DNA of 64,000 bases, from positions 7,219,501-7,283,500 of the forward strand of contig NC_134419.1 of assembly GCF_030867145.1 (NCBI RefSeq), given 5' to 3'. The notes beneath the pieces are model-generated. The model did no database searches and was not told the origin of the DNA. It saw only the letters and a program-made list of their open reading frames with translations. The position numbers and the translations under genes were made by a program. This DNA comes from Opisthocomus hoazin (taxonomy: Eukaryota > Chordata > Aves > Opisthocomiformes > Opisthocomidae). Positions 39,900-51,300 of the stretch are shown one piece after another (the stretch's first letter is position 1; each line of letters starts with the position of its first letter).

Positions 39900-41450
39900 C
39901 AGATCAGCCTCTGTCATTTCAATCTGTTTCCAGCCCAAACCAGTTTATTCTGGCGATGCGAGTAATAATCTGCTCCGGTACGATGGCTTCGAAGTTGGAG
40001 AGGGGCTTTGCCACAAGCTTTTATACAAAATAATTTCAGGATTCAGCTACAGTAGTAGCGATGAAAACCCATCCCACAACCAATACATACTGCAATGTGT
40101 TGCTGGTAAAGAGAATACAGTTACTTTTTGTTCACAAAGTGAAGAGTGATACAATTACCCTGTCCAAGTAAAATGAAATTCCATAAAACCTTTTAAAGAA
40201 TTGCTGATTCCACACCCAGCAGCTTTCAGTAATAATTGTCTGCGAACCAGCAAAACACATAAAAAAGCATTAAGGAACAATTGCTAAAAACATCTATGTC
40301 TCCGTCATTAGAAGACGACAACATATTCTACAAATATTAAACACAACTTTGCCTATTTCGGGACTACATAACAACAGCCGGTTATAGTCCCAACTCTTTA
40401 GATTAGGACGTTGACGTAGACAAAGTAAATTACATCTTCGGGATCCGACATGAACAGAATCAATAGTCCTCGTGTTCTGAATTTAACCACTTAAAAATCT
40501 AATCTGCTTAGACAAAATAATTGAAATAATTACAGAAACAGAAATTAGCTTAGATTAGGGAAGAGCTAGTACTGTTATTTTTGGTCCTGTACGTGTTTCT
40601 TCCACCTCCTAAAGTCTTCTGGCGCTTCCAGTCTGCTATTTCCATACCTATTCACAAATTCGCTCACTCACTCCAACCTGAGTATCACCAGATGTTTTGT
40701 CTTTGCTTTCTTTTTCTCATTCCACCCGCATTTGTGATAGGAATTATCTTCCTTTCTCTTGTCTGGGCTCAGTCGGTGAAATCTTTCAGGTGACAGACTG
40801 GTCCCCTGCTCTTGGTGCCTGTTCTTAGCCTGCCCCACCGTACTTGAGAGCGACAGCCTCGTCACTCCTAGCATGGAGAGGCCGTAGGGTTGAGTTGGCC
40901 CTGACTCAACGCTGGCATCAGAAACTGCAAAGACAAAATCCCAGCAAGAACAGACTTCAAGGATTTAAACCAACGAACTCAAAGAGTTTCTACTGAGCCT
41001 GTGCAAACTGACATTTTTCAAAGCAGAATTGTCAGAGAAACAGTGTTGCTGGTACAAAAGCAGCTCATCTTCCAAAGGCCATCTCCAGAACAGAGGACCT
41101 GACACAAAAGTTCTCAGATAGCCTCAGTCAGCACTGGCCAAACTACGCATACGTTCTTACTTGCGTTCTCACAGACATGTCAGTGGGTTTGGTCAACACA
41201 TTTTGAAAACGCCATTTTAGCATCATGTGGACGTTGTGTGTTAACTCCAACCCAAATACTGAAAAGTCTGAAAAGTTTTAAGGAAATGCTTTAACAGAAG
41301 TTGTAGCTGGTGTTTCGGCAGCGCATTTGGCAGGTGGTGCCATCACTCTGACCCCAGTGGTTCTTGCATTTAGCACCAGCTGTTAATAAACAACCTGATT
41401 TCTTCCTATGGGAGCCTACGCATGGGATTTAACTGAGTGTTATTTATCCC
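39900..41450. other. Intergenic stretch between the ZYG11B promoter and the CR1 pair
   Basis: No gene, RNA or repeat that I can identify. The sequence is AT-rich with only short ORFs in unrelated frames. Confidence 0.5.
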
Positions 41451-41453
41451 AAA

Positions 41454-41756
41454 ATCACAGAATCCCAGCATGGCAGGGGTTGGAAGGGACCTCTGTGGGT
41501 CATCTAGTCCAACCCCCCTGCTGAAGCAGGGTCACCTACAGCAGGCTGCACAGGACCTTGTCCAGGTGGGTCTTGAATATCTCCAGAGAAGGAGACTCCA
41601 CAGCCTCCCTGGGCAGCCTGTTCCAGTGCTCCATCACCCTCAGAGGGAAGAAGTTCTTCCTCATGTTCAGATGGAACTTCCTCTGCTTCAGTTTGTGCCC
41701 ATTGTCCCTTGTCCTGTCACTGGGCACCACTGAAAAGAGTTTGGCCCCAGGCAAGA
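41454..41756 (-). mobile_element. CR1 LINE, 5'-truncated copy
   Basis: On the plus strand it begins AATCACAGAATCCCAGCATGG, a common CR1 tail variant, then GGTTGGAAGGGACC and CTAGTCCAACCCCCCTGC. It ends in the region coding [16 protein letters not shown] on the minus strand, which is the C-terminal end of CR1 ORF2. It is the first of two same-direction CR1 copies separated by about 100 bases. Confidence 0.95.
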
Positions 41757-41856
41757 AGTTGGGGGATTGGTAATGTGTAGCGCATTAATGTATGTATTAA
41801 TGTATGCGCTAATGTCTCAGCTTACAGATTCGATTGTCGTAAGACCTCAGCAATAC

Positions 41857-42640
41857 ATAGAATCATAGTATCACTAAGGTTGGAAAAGACCTCTAAGATC
41901 ATCAAGTCCAACTGTCACACTGACACTACCATGCCTGCTAAACCATGTCCTGAAGTGCCACATCCACACGCTTTTTGAACACCTCCAGGCATGGGGACTC
42001 CACCACCTGGGCAGCCTGGTCTAATGTCTGATCACTCTTTCAGTAAAGAAGTTTTTCCTAATATCCAGTCTAAACCTCCCATGACACAACCTGAGGCCAT
42101 TGCCTCTCGTCCTATCGCTAGTTACTTGGGAGAAGAGACCAACACCCACCTCACTACAACCTCCTGTCAGGGAGTTGTAGAGAGCAATAAGGTTCCCCCT
42201 CAGCCTCCTCTTCTCCAGACTGAACAGCCCCAGCTCCCTCAGCCGCTCCTCATCAGACTTGTTCTCCAGACCCCTCACCAGCCTCACTGCCCTTCTCTGG
42301 ACACACTCCAGCACCTCAATGTCCTTCTTGTAGTGAGGGGCCCAAAACTGCACACAGTACTCCAGGTGTGGCCTCACCAGTGCCGAGTACAGGGGCACGA
42401 TCCCTGCCCTGCTCCTGCTGGCCACACTGTTCCTGATAAAAGCCAGGACGCCGTTGGCCTTCTTGCCCACCTGGGCACACTGCTGCCTCACGTTCAGCCG
42501 GTTTCCGACCAGCACCCCCAGCTCCTTTTCCTCCGCACGCCCTTCCGGCCGCTCCTCCCCCAGGGCAGGTGTGACCCGAGGGCAGGACCCGGCCCTTGGC
42601 CGTGTGGAACCTCACACTGCTGGCCTAGCCCCATCGACCC
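41857..42640 (-). mobile_element. CR1 LINE, longer 5'-truncated copy abutting the COA7 promoter
   Basis: On the plus strand it starts CATAGAATCATAGTATCAC. Minus-strand frame 42021-42515 remains open for 164 codons of the ORF2 C-terminus ([48 protein letters not shown]), with the distal end in another frame. The 5' limit near 42640 merges into the CpG-rich COA7 promoter. The copy runs divergent to COA7, its truncated 5' end within about 265 bases of the COA7 start codon. Confidence 0.93.
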
Positions 42641-43400
42641 AGCCGGTATCCGAGGGCGTCAGACTCGGGACGTGAAACACCAGAACTGCGTTACGGCTTG
42701 CAGCCGCTGCACTGTCAGCCCCGGGAGCGGCACACGAGGCCGCCTGCACACCCGCGCCGGTGCCGGCGGTCCGGGAGGCGCAGGCGGGGACTCGGCGGCG
42801 GCGGGCGGTGTCGCATCGATGGCTCGGCTCTCGCGGCCAGGCGCCGCATCGATGGCTCGGCGCTCGCGGGCGGCCCTGCGCGTCAGGCCGCCTCAGCGGC
42901 GGCATGGCCGGGCTCGTCAACTTCGAGGATGAGGAGGAGGTGCGGGAGTATCTGGAGAACCTGCACGTCGAGTACAGCTACCAGTGCTTCAGGGAGCGGG
43001 ACCCCGACGGTAAGCGGCCCCGGCCGGGCCCCCCCGCCCGCCGCCGCGGCGCCGGCGGGAGCCTCAGCCCGCTCTCCGGTGCCTTGCAGGCTGCCAGCGC
43101 CTCGCCGACTACCTGGACGCCGTGAGGAAGGACTTCGGGGCGGCGGCGAGGGTGCTGCGGGACAACTGCGAGGCCCACGGGCACAGCGAGAGCTGCTACA
43201 AGCTGGGAGCCTACCAGGCCATCGGCAAAGGTGGGCCGGGGGCGGGCAGCCCCACTCCCCCGGGCCTGCCCGCATGGCCGCCGCTGCCCCCGAGCGGCGG
43301 TGGGACGGGCAGGAGGATGGGGAGGCCGGCCTGGGGTGGCTCCTGCCAGCGGCGTGAGCTGCTCTGCGGAGGGCACCGGAGCCGGGAGGGCGGCTGAGGG
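42640..43400. promoter_or_regulatory. COA7: CpG-island promoter and first exons of COA7
   Basis: This GC- and CpG-rich block starts where the CR1 copy ends and covers COA7 exons 1-2. It includes a direct duplication (42812-42836 and 42845-42869, 25 bases with one mismatch, period 33) in the presumed 5' UTR. There is no TATA box. Confidence 0.7.
42819..42932 (+). other. Upstream ORF overlapping the COA7 start codon
   Basis: The ATG at 42819 opens a 37-codon frame ending in TGA at 42932, 28 bases past the first base of the COA7 start codon and out of frame with it. A second in-frame ATG at 42852 comes from the 33-bp duplication, so the same CGATGGCTCGG context is present twice. If the transcript starts upstream of 42819, this would reduce initiation at COA7 or require leaky scanning. 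Whether these bases are transcribed is not known from the sequence. Confidence 0.5.
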
Positions 43401-44648
43401 CCTTTCTGCTCCTGTCTTTCCTCCTGACCTTGAGAGTTACCTGTGCTGCCTTGTGGTCACGTGATGGAGGCTGGGGAAGGGGGGGACGACCTTAAATTGC
43501 TTCCTTCTGAAGAATCAGCGTTAGGTTAACCACAGATATTGTCTATTTGTAATTAGGGCTGTATAAGCGGTGAGTATATCCAGTGCTGAATGTTGTTGTG
43601 CGTCCTGTTCTTAAAACTTGGGTTTCTTCTCATCTCCCTGTCTCTTTTAGAGAAAGTAAGGAAGAAGTAAACTTACAGACTGTAACGCTGCTTGCATAAG
43701 TAGGCCCCAAGTCTGCCCAAAATGTATCTGCTGGTATGGTAATCGGAAGCAGTTAAACTAGTCAATCTTTTTCCAAATGACGATGCTAGGAAGGAAGACA
43801 ATATTTTTACTGTAGTTAAAAACTAGTAATCATTTCAGTGTACACATAGGTATAGTGGCAAAAGAATACTTTGCCTTGTATAAGCCATTAAGAAATCCAT
43901 AGATGTAGTAGTGCAAAGAGTGTTTTGGTTTGGAGTTGTTTTGTTGGTTATTTTTGTTGTCTGTGTCAGGTGTTGTGGTTACTGGGGAGCGGAGGAGGGT
44001 TTCCTAACTTGAAGATATGAGCAAAACCTTTGTAACTGAGACAACAATGGTGTCTCTGAAGTCCTGAATTCCGTCGGTCGCATCTGAAGTGAGAGATGCT
44101 GTATTTCCCAAAGAGCACTGGGCAGCACGCTGCAAAGCAGAGAGATCCCATCTGTTTTTGTGTGTCCTTCTAATAATGTTTTCCTTTCTTGGCTGACAGG
44201 TGGACTTGACCTGGATTTGAAAGCTGCCTACAACTCTTTTATGAAGTCATGTGAGAAAGGTGGGAAGAAGTCAGTAAACGCGTGTCATAACGTTGGGCTG
44301 TTGGCCCATGATGGGAGAATAAACGATGGTAAACCTGACCCTGTTGTTGCTAGAGACTATTACACAAAAGCCTGCGACGGCGATTTTGCTCCCAGCTGCT
44401 TCAACCTGAGTGTCATATACCTCCAGGGAGCAGCGGGCATCCCTAAGGACATGAACCGTGCTTTGAAGTACTCGCTGAAGGGGTGCGAGCTGGGCCACAT
44501 GTGGGCTTGTGCTAATGCCAGTCGAATGTACAAACTGGGAGATGGCGTTGAGAAGAACGATGCTAAGGCAGAGGATTTGAAAAACAGGGCGAAACAGTTG
44601 CATAAAGAACAGAAAGAAGCCCCGAGTTCTTTAACGTTCGGGGAGTAG
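42904..44648 (+). CDS. COA7: COA7, cytochrome c oxidase assembly factor 7 (complete, 3 exons)
   Basis: Sel1-like-repeat protein of the mitochondrial intermembrane space needed for complex IV assembly. Exons 42904-43009, 43090-43230, 44200-44648: GT-AG borders, phases join, 696 nt = 231 residues, equal to human. It starts [20 protein letters not shown]. Sel1-type repeats are visible from their Cys/Gly pattern: [67 protein letters not shown]. They contain the paired cysteines about ten residues apart that form disulphides in this family, consistent with import by the MIA40 route and with the absence of a presequence. The C-terminus is Lys-rich ([12 protein letters not shown]) and ends SSLTFGE. 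Exons 1-2 are very GC-rich, exon 3 is not. An upstream ORF overlaps the start codon. Confidence 0.97.
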
Positions 44649-44734
44649 AACCGTCAGTTGCAGTTGTTACGACTGCAGTTTTAAATGGCAAGTGAACTTG
44701 TTGTTCACATTGTGAGCGTACAGTTTTCACTTGT

Positions 44735-44771
44735 AATAAATACCCTGTAAGTATTTGCCTATGCAAATAAA
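44735..44771 (+). promoter_or_regulatory. COA7: COA7 polyadenylation signals (two)
   Basis: Two AATAAA hexamers, at 44735-44740 and 44766-44771, lie 87 and 118 bases after the stop codon. COA7 therefore has a short 3' UTR. Confidence 0.8.
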
Positions 44772-44880
44772 CATATTTTTTTGGATGCAGCAAACAACTA
44801 ACTCAGCTGTGCCTTTCTGCAATTTTGAATACACAAGTTTTTAAGTGTATTGCTTAGATCCCTCCTCTTCTTTAAGGAAG

Positions 44881-45343
44881 TGTGGTGGGTTGGCCTTGGC
44901 CGGGTGCCCCCCAAGCCGCTCTGTCACTCCCCTCCTCAGCAGGATGGGGCGGCAGAAAATAAGATGGGAAAAAAACTCGTGGGTCAAGATAAAGGCAGCT
45001 TAATAAAGCAAAGGCTGTGTGCAGAAGCAAAGGGAAATGAAAGATTTATTCTCTTCCTTCCAGCCTCTTCTGGGAAGTGGGGCTTTGGTACGTAGAGCGG
45101 TTGCTCTGGAAGAGAAGCGTCGTAAGGAATGCCCCCTCCCCGTTCTCTTTGCTGTTATTGCTGAGCAGATGTCGCGTGGTATGGACCATCCCTTGGGTCA
45201 GCTGTTGGGGGTGTGAGCCCCGCTTGGCAGTAGCCAGAACACTGGTGTGTTACCAGTGCCTTTCTGGCTACCAGTGCAAAAAGCACAGCGCTGTGAGGGC
45301 TGCTAGGGGGAAAGTTAGTGCCATCCCAGCCAGATCTGATACA
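44881..45343 (-). mobile_element. Solo ERVL-like LTR with 5-bp target site duplication
   Basis: This is the reverse complement of the same LTR family as at 5028-5626. On the plus strand it begins TGTGGTGGGTTGGCC, includes AACTCGTGGGTCAAGATAAAG and ATCCCTTGGGTCAGCTG, and ends AGTTAGTGCCATCCCAGCC...GATACA. It is flanked by GGAAG at 44876-44880 and 45344-45348. With no internal sequence and one duplication, it is a solo LTR from recombination between the two LTRs of a provirus. It starts about 110 bases after the second COA7 polyadenylation signal. Confidence 0.85.
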
Positions 45344-45348
45344 GGAAG

Positions 45349-48300
45349 ACAAACTTCCTGTATCGGCGGCCTTTGGAAGTTTGTCCCTGTGGTTTCAAGC
45401 GTTGAAGGCTCATGCTCATGTCTAGCTCTTCAGTATCGGGTCTTGTGCTCGGGCCGGTTCTAACGCGCAAAGTCAGGGCTGCGAGGTCATGGAGACCTGG
45501 GCATTCAGAGCTGTGCCATCTCTCTCACAAGCGATGGTGGAACCTCAGTAGGGCGTGCGTGCGCTTGGGTGCTCGGCTCGAAGGCTGCTTTCTGCCAGGA
45601 TGGTTGGAGAAACTCGAGTGGGTTGATTTGGTGAACGTTCATTAGGCTACATTTAGGCTTGCTGAGTTAGTTACTCTGTCATCATACCATCAAAACGGCA
45701 CTTGTGACTAGGAGAAAAAAAGAGATTACTTGTTACAGGGAGAAATAATAATTTGGTATCTTGCTGATGTTTATATGTTTAGTGACATAATTTGAGAAGT
45801 TTTGATTTCTCAATTCAGTCTACGTTTTACAGGCTGTTAGTATAATTATCTCATTTGTGCAAATGTTTCTTATTTGATTGTAAATCAATGGAATTTTTGG
45901 ATATACTTTGATTTTCTAAATAATTAAGCGTTCAGTTGGAGCCAAGCCAAAAATTTATTGTGCAAGAACATCTTCAGTAAAAAGCGGAGTTCAGGAAACA
46001 GGGCCACGTGGGAAAGCTGTGAAGAACCCGAGGGGTCGGTCACTTCAGCGTGCGAGTAAAAGCTGTTCTGGAGCAGCGTGCCGTCTTGGGACAGAGCGGT
46101 ACCGAGCTGCTCTCTGCTTAAACGGAGGTCTTGTCTACAGAACTGAAACGGATTACTGCTGCGCGACAACCGCTGAACACTGGTGCTCTGCCATCTGCCA
46201 CAGGAGCTGCATCCTTGTGCGCTCGTGGATCAGAGACACCGGCCTGTGCGGGCCTGTGCTTGGCATGTGTGTGCCTGGCTCTGTCACCAACCTCACTTCA
46301 CCCGGAATGCAGATTCGCACAGGGAGGTCCCTGCACACCCCATTGCCATGAGTCTCCTTCCCGCTTAACCTCGTGCTTTGGTGTTACTCGACCTGATGGC
46401 TGCTTTTCGGTCCCGCCTGCCCTGTATATGTGTTTATTGACATTTCTAAACGCTGTGATGTGAAGCTTCTACAATACTCCTCTTTTCTTTTTTTCCTTAT
46501 GGTGAAAAGCAGCTCACAATCTGAAAAGAAAGAAACAAATGCCTTGGTAACGGAGAGTGAAAAATGACATTGAGAGTGAGAGTTTGTTACCTTGGGGACT
46601 AAGATTTGGATATATTTTAATAAGCAAACTAACAGTAAGATCATTTAAGGAGTTACTAACTCATGGAAGAGTATCTAAGTAGCAGCCAGTGTTCTGGGTA
46701 AGGAACACCGTATGGCTACAGAGTTGTTCAAGCGAGGAGATTGCTGACAAGTGGAGGACATTAAATCATCTCTAATCAGGAGAACAAACACTTGGTAGCT
46801 TTAACCAAGGACGTGCTGGAGCAACTGGACCTTGAGAAGGACAGGTAATCAGGATGTTTCGTGTATGCTGCAAACTTGGCAGCAGAACTGAGAATTCACG
46901 TGTCCTTAGCTGAACTCTGCTCATTATAATAGTAAAATACACCCCCCGTGGGCTGGAGACCCCGGCGTAGGCAGAGACTAGAGCATGCCTAGGGAATTTT
47001 CGGAGTGCTGTATCTTTAAACCGAGGCGAGAGGGGAACTAACCCATCATAGTTAGGAGGGTATGGCTAATAGGTGGTACTAACATTTTTTTAACACTTTC
47101 TATTGTATAAATATGCGATGTGATTGTAAGTGTGAGTGCTTGATTTGTGGAGATCTCCCTCCTCACACCCTGCGCAGAATAAAAACAATGTCTCCTCTCT
47201 AAACCTGCTTTGTGTGTTTTGGGAGTTATTTTTGATTTCAGGTAACAAGTTCACATGCCGCAGAGTTGGTGGGCAAACACCCTGCCGTGGGATGTGGCAC
47301 TCCCCTGTGAGCGCTGGGTGCTGCTCTCGGTCGCCGGGTTTGTGCTGTTCACGTTCAGAACGCGTGAAGAGGTTCTGTTAGGGCTGCTGACAGCATGGAC
47401 TCTCCGGTCTGAAGCGAACACTTCACGTGAAGGACCACGGGGTAGTTCTGGATACTGGTTTACGCTGCGGCCACGCTGCTGAACGGATGTCAGCTCGCGT
47501 GGCAGGTTAGCAAAGTACTTGCGTTTGTGCGCTTCTCAGCGCGCCAGCATTTCAACTTGCACGCAGCCATAGCAACCGCTGAAATTAAAGAATGATTTCT
47601 AACTACTTTTCACTATTTTTTTAGGAGGAATAGTGAATTAAGTATGCTAGCTTGTTTTCTGCTACCTACTGCTTGAAAAACTCAGAACAAGCCGGATCTG
47701 CACAAGCAGCAGCTGGCTCTTTCTTCCTCCTCTTAGGCTGTGGCTTAGAAGTCAAGGCCCAGAACTTACTAACACGCGCAGGAGTAATTCTGCTGAGCGC
47801 AGCGAGATGGTTCCTCTGCGAGAGCTGCCGGCTAGATATTTACAGGCACTCACAGATTTTTAAATGCTCTAGATACATTCTGTTGAAGTACCTGAGCCAA
47901 ATGGTTGTTGTTTAAAAGTCCTCCCTTGGTTCTTGCAAAGCTGTTCTTAAACATCTTTGTCACTGAAACTTCACTACACTGGGAAAGCTCCAAAGTGTGT
48001 TCATTGATTTGTGCAACTACTGTCACTCGCAAAGGCAGCATCAACAAAGCTCACTACGAGTGTCTTGGAAGGAAAATATATATTTTTTTTTTAACTGAGA
48101 TGTTCTAATATGTCTAGATCCAAAATTTAAATTTTACATTAAAAATGAATTTTGGATAAGTAAGGGTAATAAATCACCACAAGATGCAAACTGAGTGGAA
48201 AACTGAAAGATTAATCAAGCGTACAAGTAAACCCTGATACTATATGATTTTGTTTTGTTTTGCATGTCACGAGCTCAGGAGATACAAGTGAAAGCAGGTT

Positions 48301-51300
48301 CTTGCATATATTCTACTTTGAATATATTGAACAATATCAGCAGCCAGTTTCAAGACGGCTGTATGCAATTTTCCTCGTGGAATTACATCACCCCTAGATT
48401 TCCATAGTACATGAAGTAAGAATACAGGAATAGTCTGTGGAATATCGGAATATAGCCTGTATTTTGAATATAAAAATCCATGGTGAGCAGTGGAAATAAG
48501 CTTCAGTGCATAGCAGCATCGAACTGACTAAAGAGCGATCGTACACGGTGAGTGAGTTCTGAAAAATTAGCCCATAACGTCCTTTTTTTATTATTATTTT
48601 TTTTCTCTCTCTCCAGTGCAAATGTTTACAACCAGGAGCTGTAATTCTGTGCTGGGCTCAGGCTGAAGAGCTTGCTGCCATGTAAAGTTTCTGCTCTTCA
48701 GAGACCGTTGTGAGTCCCATGTATTTTCTGCACTAACCTCCTGCTGGAACAAGCATGGATTTTGAGCTGCTTTCACGTGATGTTTAAAGTCTCACCACTT
48801 CCATTTGAAAGCCACGCTTATTTTGCTCTCCCTGGATGCAGAATTACTCTCCTTTGCTTGTACTGTCAACTTTTTTAACTGTGAGAAGTGGGTCCAGGCA
48901 GCATGTTGTCCTGGGCAGTGCCTCTTGCTGTCAGCGGCAATTCCAGGTCCAGGGGGGCATCCTGCTTTAGGCCCTGAAAGTGTGAAGCTTGGGGTTTTCT
49001 CTTTGGTCAGCTTAGATCTAGAAACATTTAAGTCACATTCAGATGATGCCAAGCCCAAAACAGTAACGAGCCTGTATGGCAGTACGTACACAGAAACACC
49101 TCTGCCTATAGATCTTGCAAATGAACTAGGCAGGAGAGACAGGGGCAGGAGAGCAAGGAACTCCATCAGCTTTGCTGGGCAGATGAGCTCCGGGGGCAGA
49201 GCTTACGAGCTGCCCCAGATCGTGGATGAAATAAGTAAGAGAGCGAAGAATTGGCCTGGATCTGCTGAAATACAGATGAGTCTCCAAGGCCGGAGGTTCC
49301 CTTTCAGGCAAGGCGTGTGCACAGGTTTTAAATACCTTTAGCCTGGGTGTTGCTTTTAGCACCTTGCCAACTGATTTGTCGCTGTGTACCTGCGGGCCAC
49401 GGGTGCCTGCCTGCTTTAGGACTGCTCTCCAGCTGTCACCCCGTATTCAACTGCACACAGGCTGTTTTACTTTCCTGCCAGCTTCTCAAACATTATTCTG
49501 TTCTCCTTTTTATAATACAGATTTAGGGAACAAGGTGCTAATTGATCAGATTTTGGACTCAAATCCATAGCTTGTATGTAAGCAAACCATAACTAAACAG
49601 ACATACTCTGGAACAGCTGTCTAAATAAGTAGGGCAGTACATGTACATATATTCATGCACTGACACGATCCTTTATAATTTTGGTGTGTATAAATATATT
49701 GAAATTTTGTGATACGTGTGTGTATGGTTTGCTGTAAATTTACTGCTGATTTAGAACACGAATGCTCTGGCTGTGGTCTGAATAAAGATGCAGACTTGCT
49801 ATTGAGGTAAATTAAGTGGGAGAAAAAAGCACCACTAATCTGGCTATTGCCACAACTGAAAGCAGAATTGTTGGAATCTCATTGCATGCTGCCTCAGGCA
49901 GAGCCTGTACGAACTAAAGCAGTTCTTCCCAACTCGACTGCACTTCTGACAGATGTCTGGAAAGGGTGTGATCACTGCTGGAGTGAAACCCCACGGCGGC
50001 GCGCGGTGACACCGGTACGCTGTAGCGACAGATGGCAGCATATGAAAAACATTCTGCGTACCGTGGGTGTAAGGCCCCTGGCTCTGGTTTTCAGCAGCAG
50101 TGACAAAAGCGAGGTGAATTTTTCTGTTAACACAGTTAACGTTTTATGGCAGTTCAAGCAGGTAAAGCTCTTTTAGAGGAACACACTTTGCCCGATTCTT
50201 TGCGAGGTGCTATTCTGGGCATTTGTTTCACCTGGGAAAGGTGAGTAAATGCTGCCTCTGCGGAGTGTAACAGTCTAAATAAAACAGTCTGGCAGCCATG
50301 TGTTCAGGAGTTCAGCAGTTACAGCTGGCTCAAGACGTTGGAGAATTGGGTGACATTTCAAGCCCCGTTTTTTGGGGTTTTTTTGGGCTCGTAACGCTCA
50401 CTACCTCGAGTGGCTTGTTCCAATCCTCAGTCCAAACGAACCTGCCACGCTCAAGCAGGCTTTCTTCCACCAGCAATTTGATTTTAATGATTTGGATTTT
50501 AATTATTGTCTGCGATCCCCCCGGCACTTCCAGTCAACACGGCAAACAGGCACCTGGGAACATCCTCCATAAAAGCGGCACGCGTTGTAGATAATTAAAG
50601 CCACACATAAAGTGCATGTTGCAGGGAGGTTTTTTCATAGTGCTTGAGAACTCAGTGATTTGCAAAGTTTAAATATTATAAAATCAACTATTTTCATAAA
50701 AGCTGTCAGGTATGTTAGTACAGATAAGCTTATGAAGTATCATCCAATTTTGTACCATTAGTTGAAAAGGTAAACCCAAATTAAGGAAGGCTCTTTTTTT
50801 TTTTTACACTAAAACACCGTCAAAAGCAGTTTAAAGTGTTTTCAGGCTGTCTCTGAACAGTTTGCTGCCTGCTCCAGACACACCTATATCTTATTTACAT
50901 ACACATTGATGATGCTGTAACAGATGCATTAGATGGGGAAGGCCCTCTCCCATTTCACTATTTTCCCTCCAAAGTGACAAAGCATCAAAAAAAATAAAAA
51001 AGATCAGCCAGTCTCATTTCAGCATATTATAAGTTGCATGTGGACTACAGACTCTACTGATAGCCGTCTGTTCTCAGCCTAGAGATTGTATACAGGAGAC
51101 ATAATCAAAATCCGTTAAAAGGTGAAAATTGTACTGCAAATCTTCACTTATAACCATCTTGCACTGATATTATGAGGGTATTACCAAAAGGCCCATATCT
51201 TCCTGCTCTTTCTTTTTAACTGATGTTACAAAGGCTAAATTTTATGTCCTCCTGGGAAGAAAATTGTTCCTCCAAAGCCTCTGGGGTCATAAAGAGTGAT

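Noticed and set aside
41991-42932. 313-codon plus-strand ORF upstream of COA7
   Set aside because: It is the antisense of a CR1 copy fused by chance to the COA7 5' UTR; only its last 38 codons are kept, as the uORF.
45924-46169. 81-codon minus-strand frame followed by AATAAA, considered as the last exon of SHISAL2A (a neighbour of COA7 in human)
   Set aside because: Similarity to the human C-terminus was limited to a few scattered residues, and no upstream exon with the conserved YCCDDP/transmembrane segment was found in the window.
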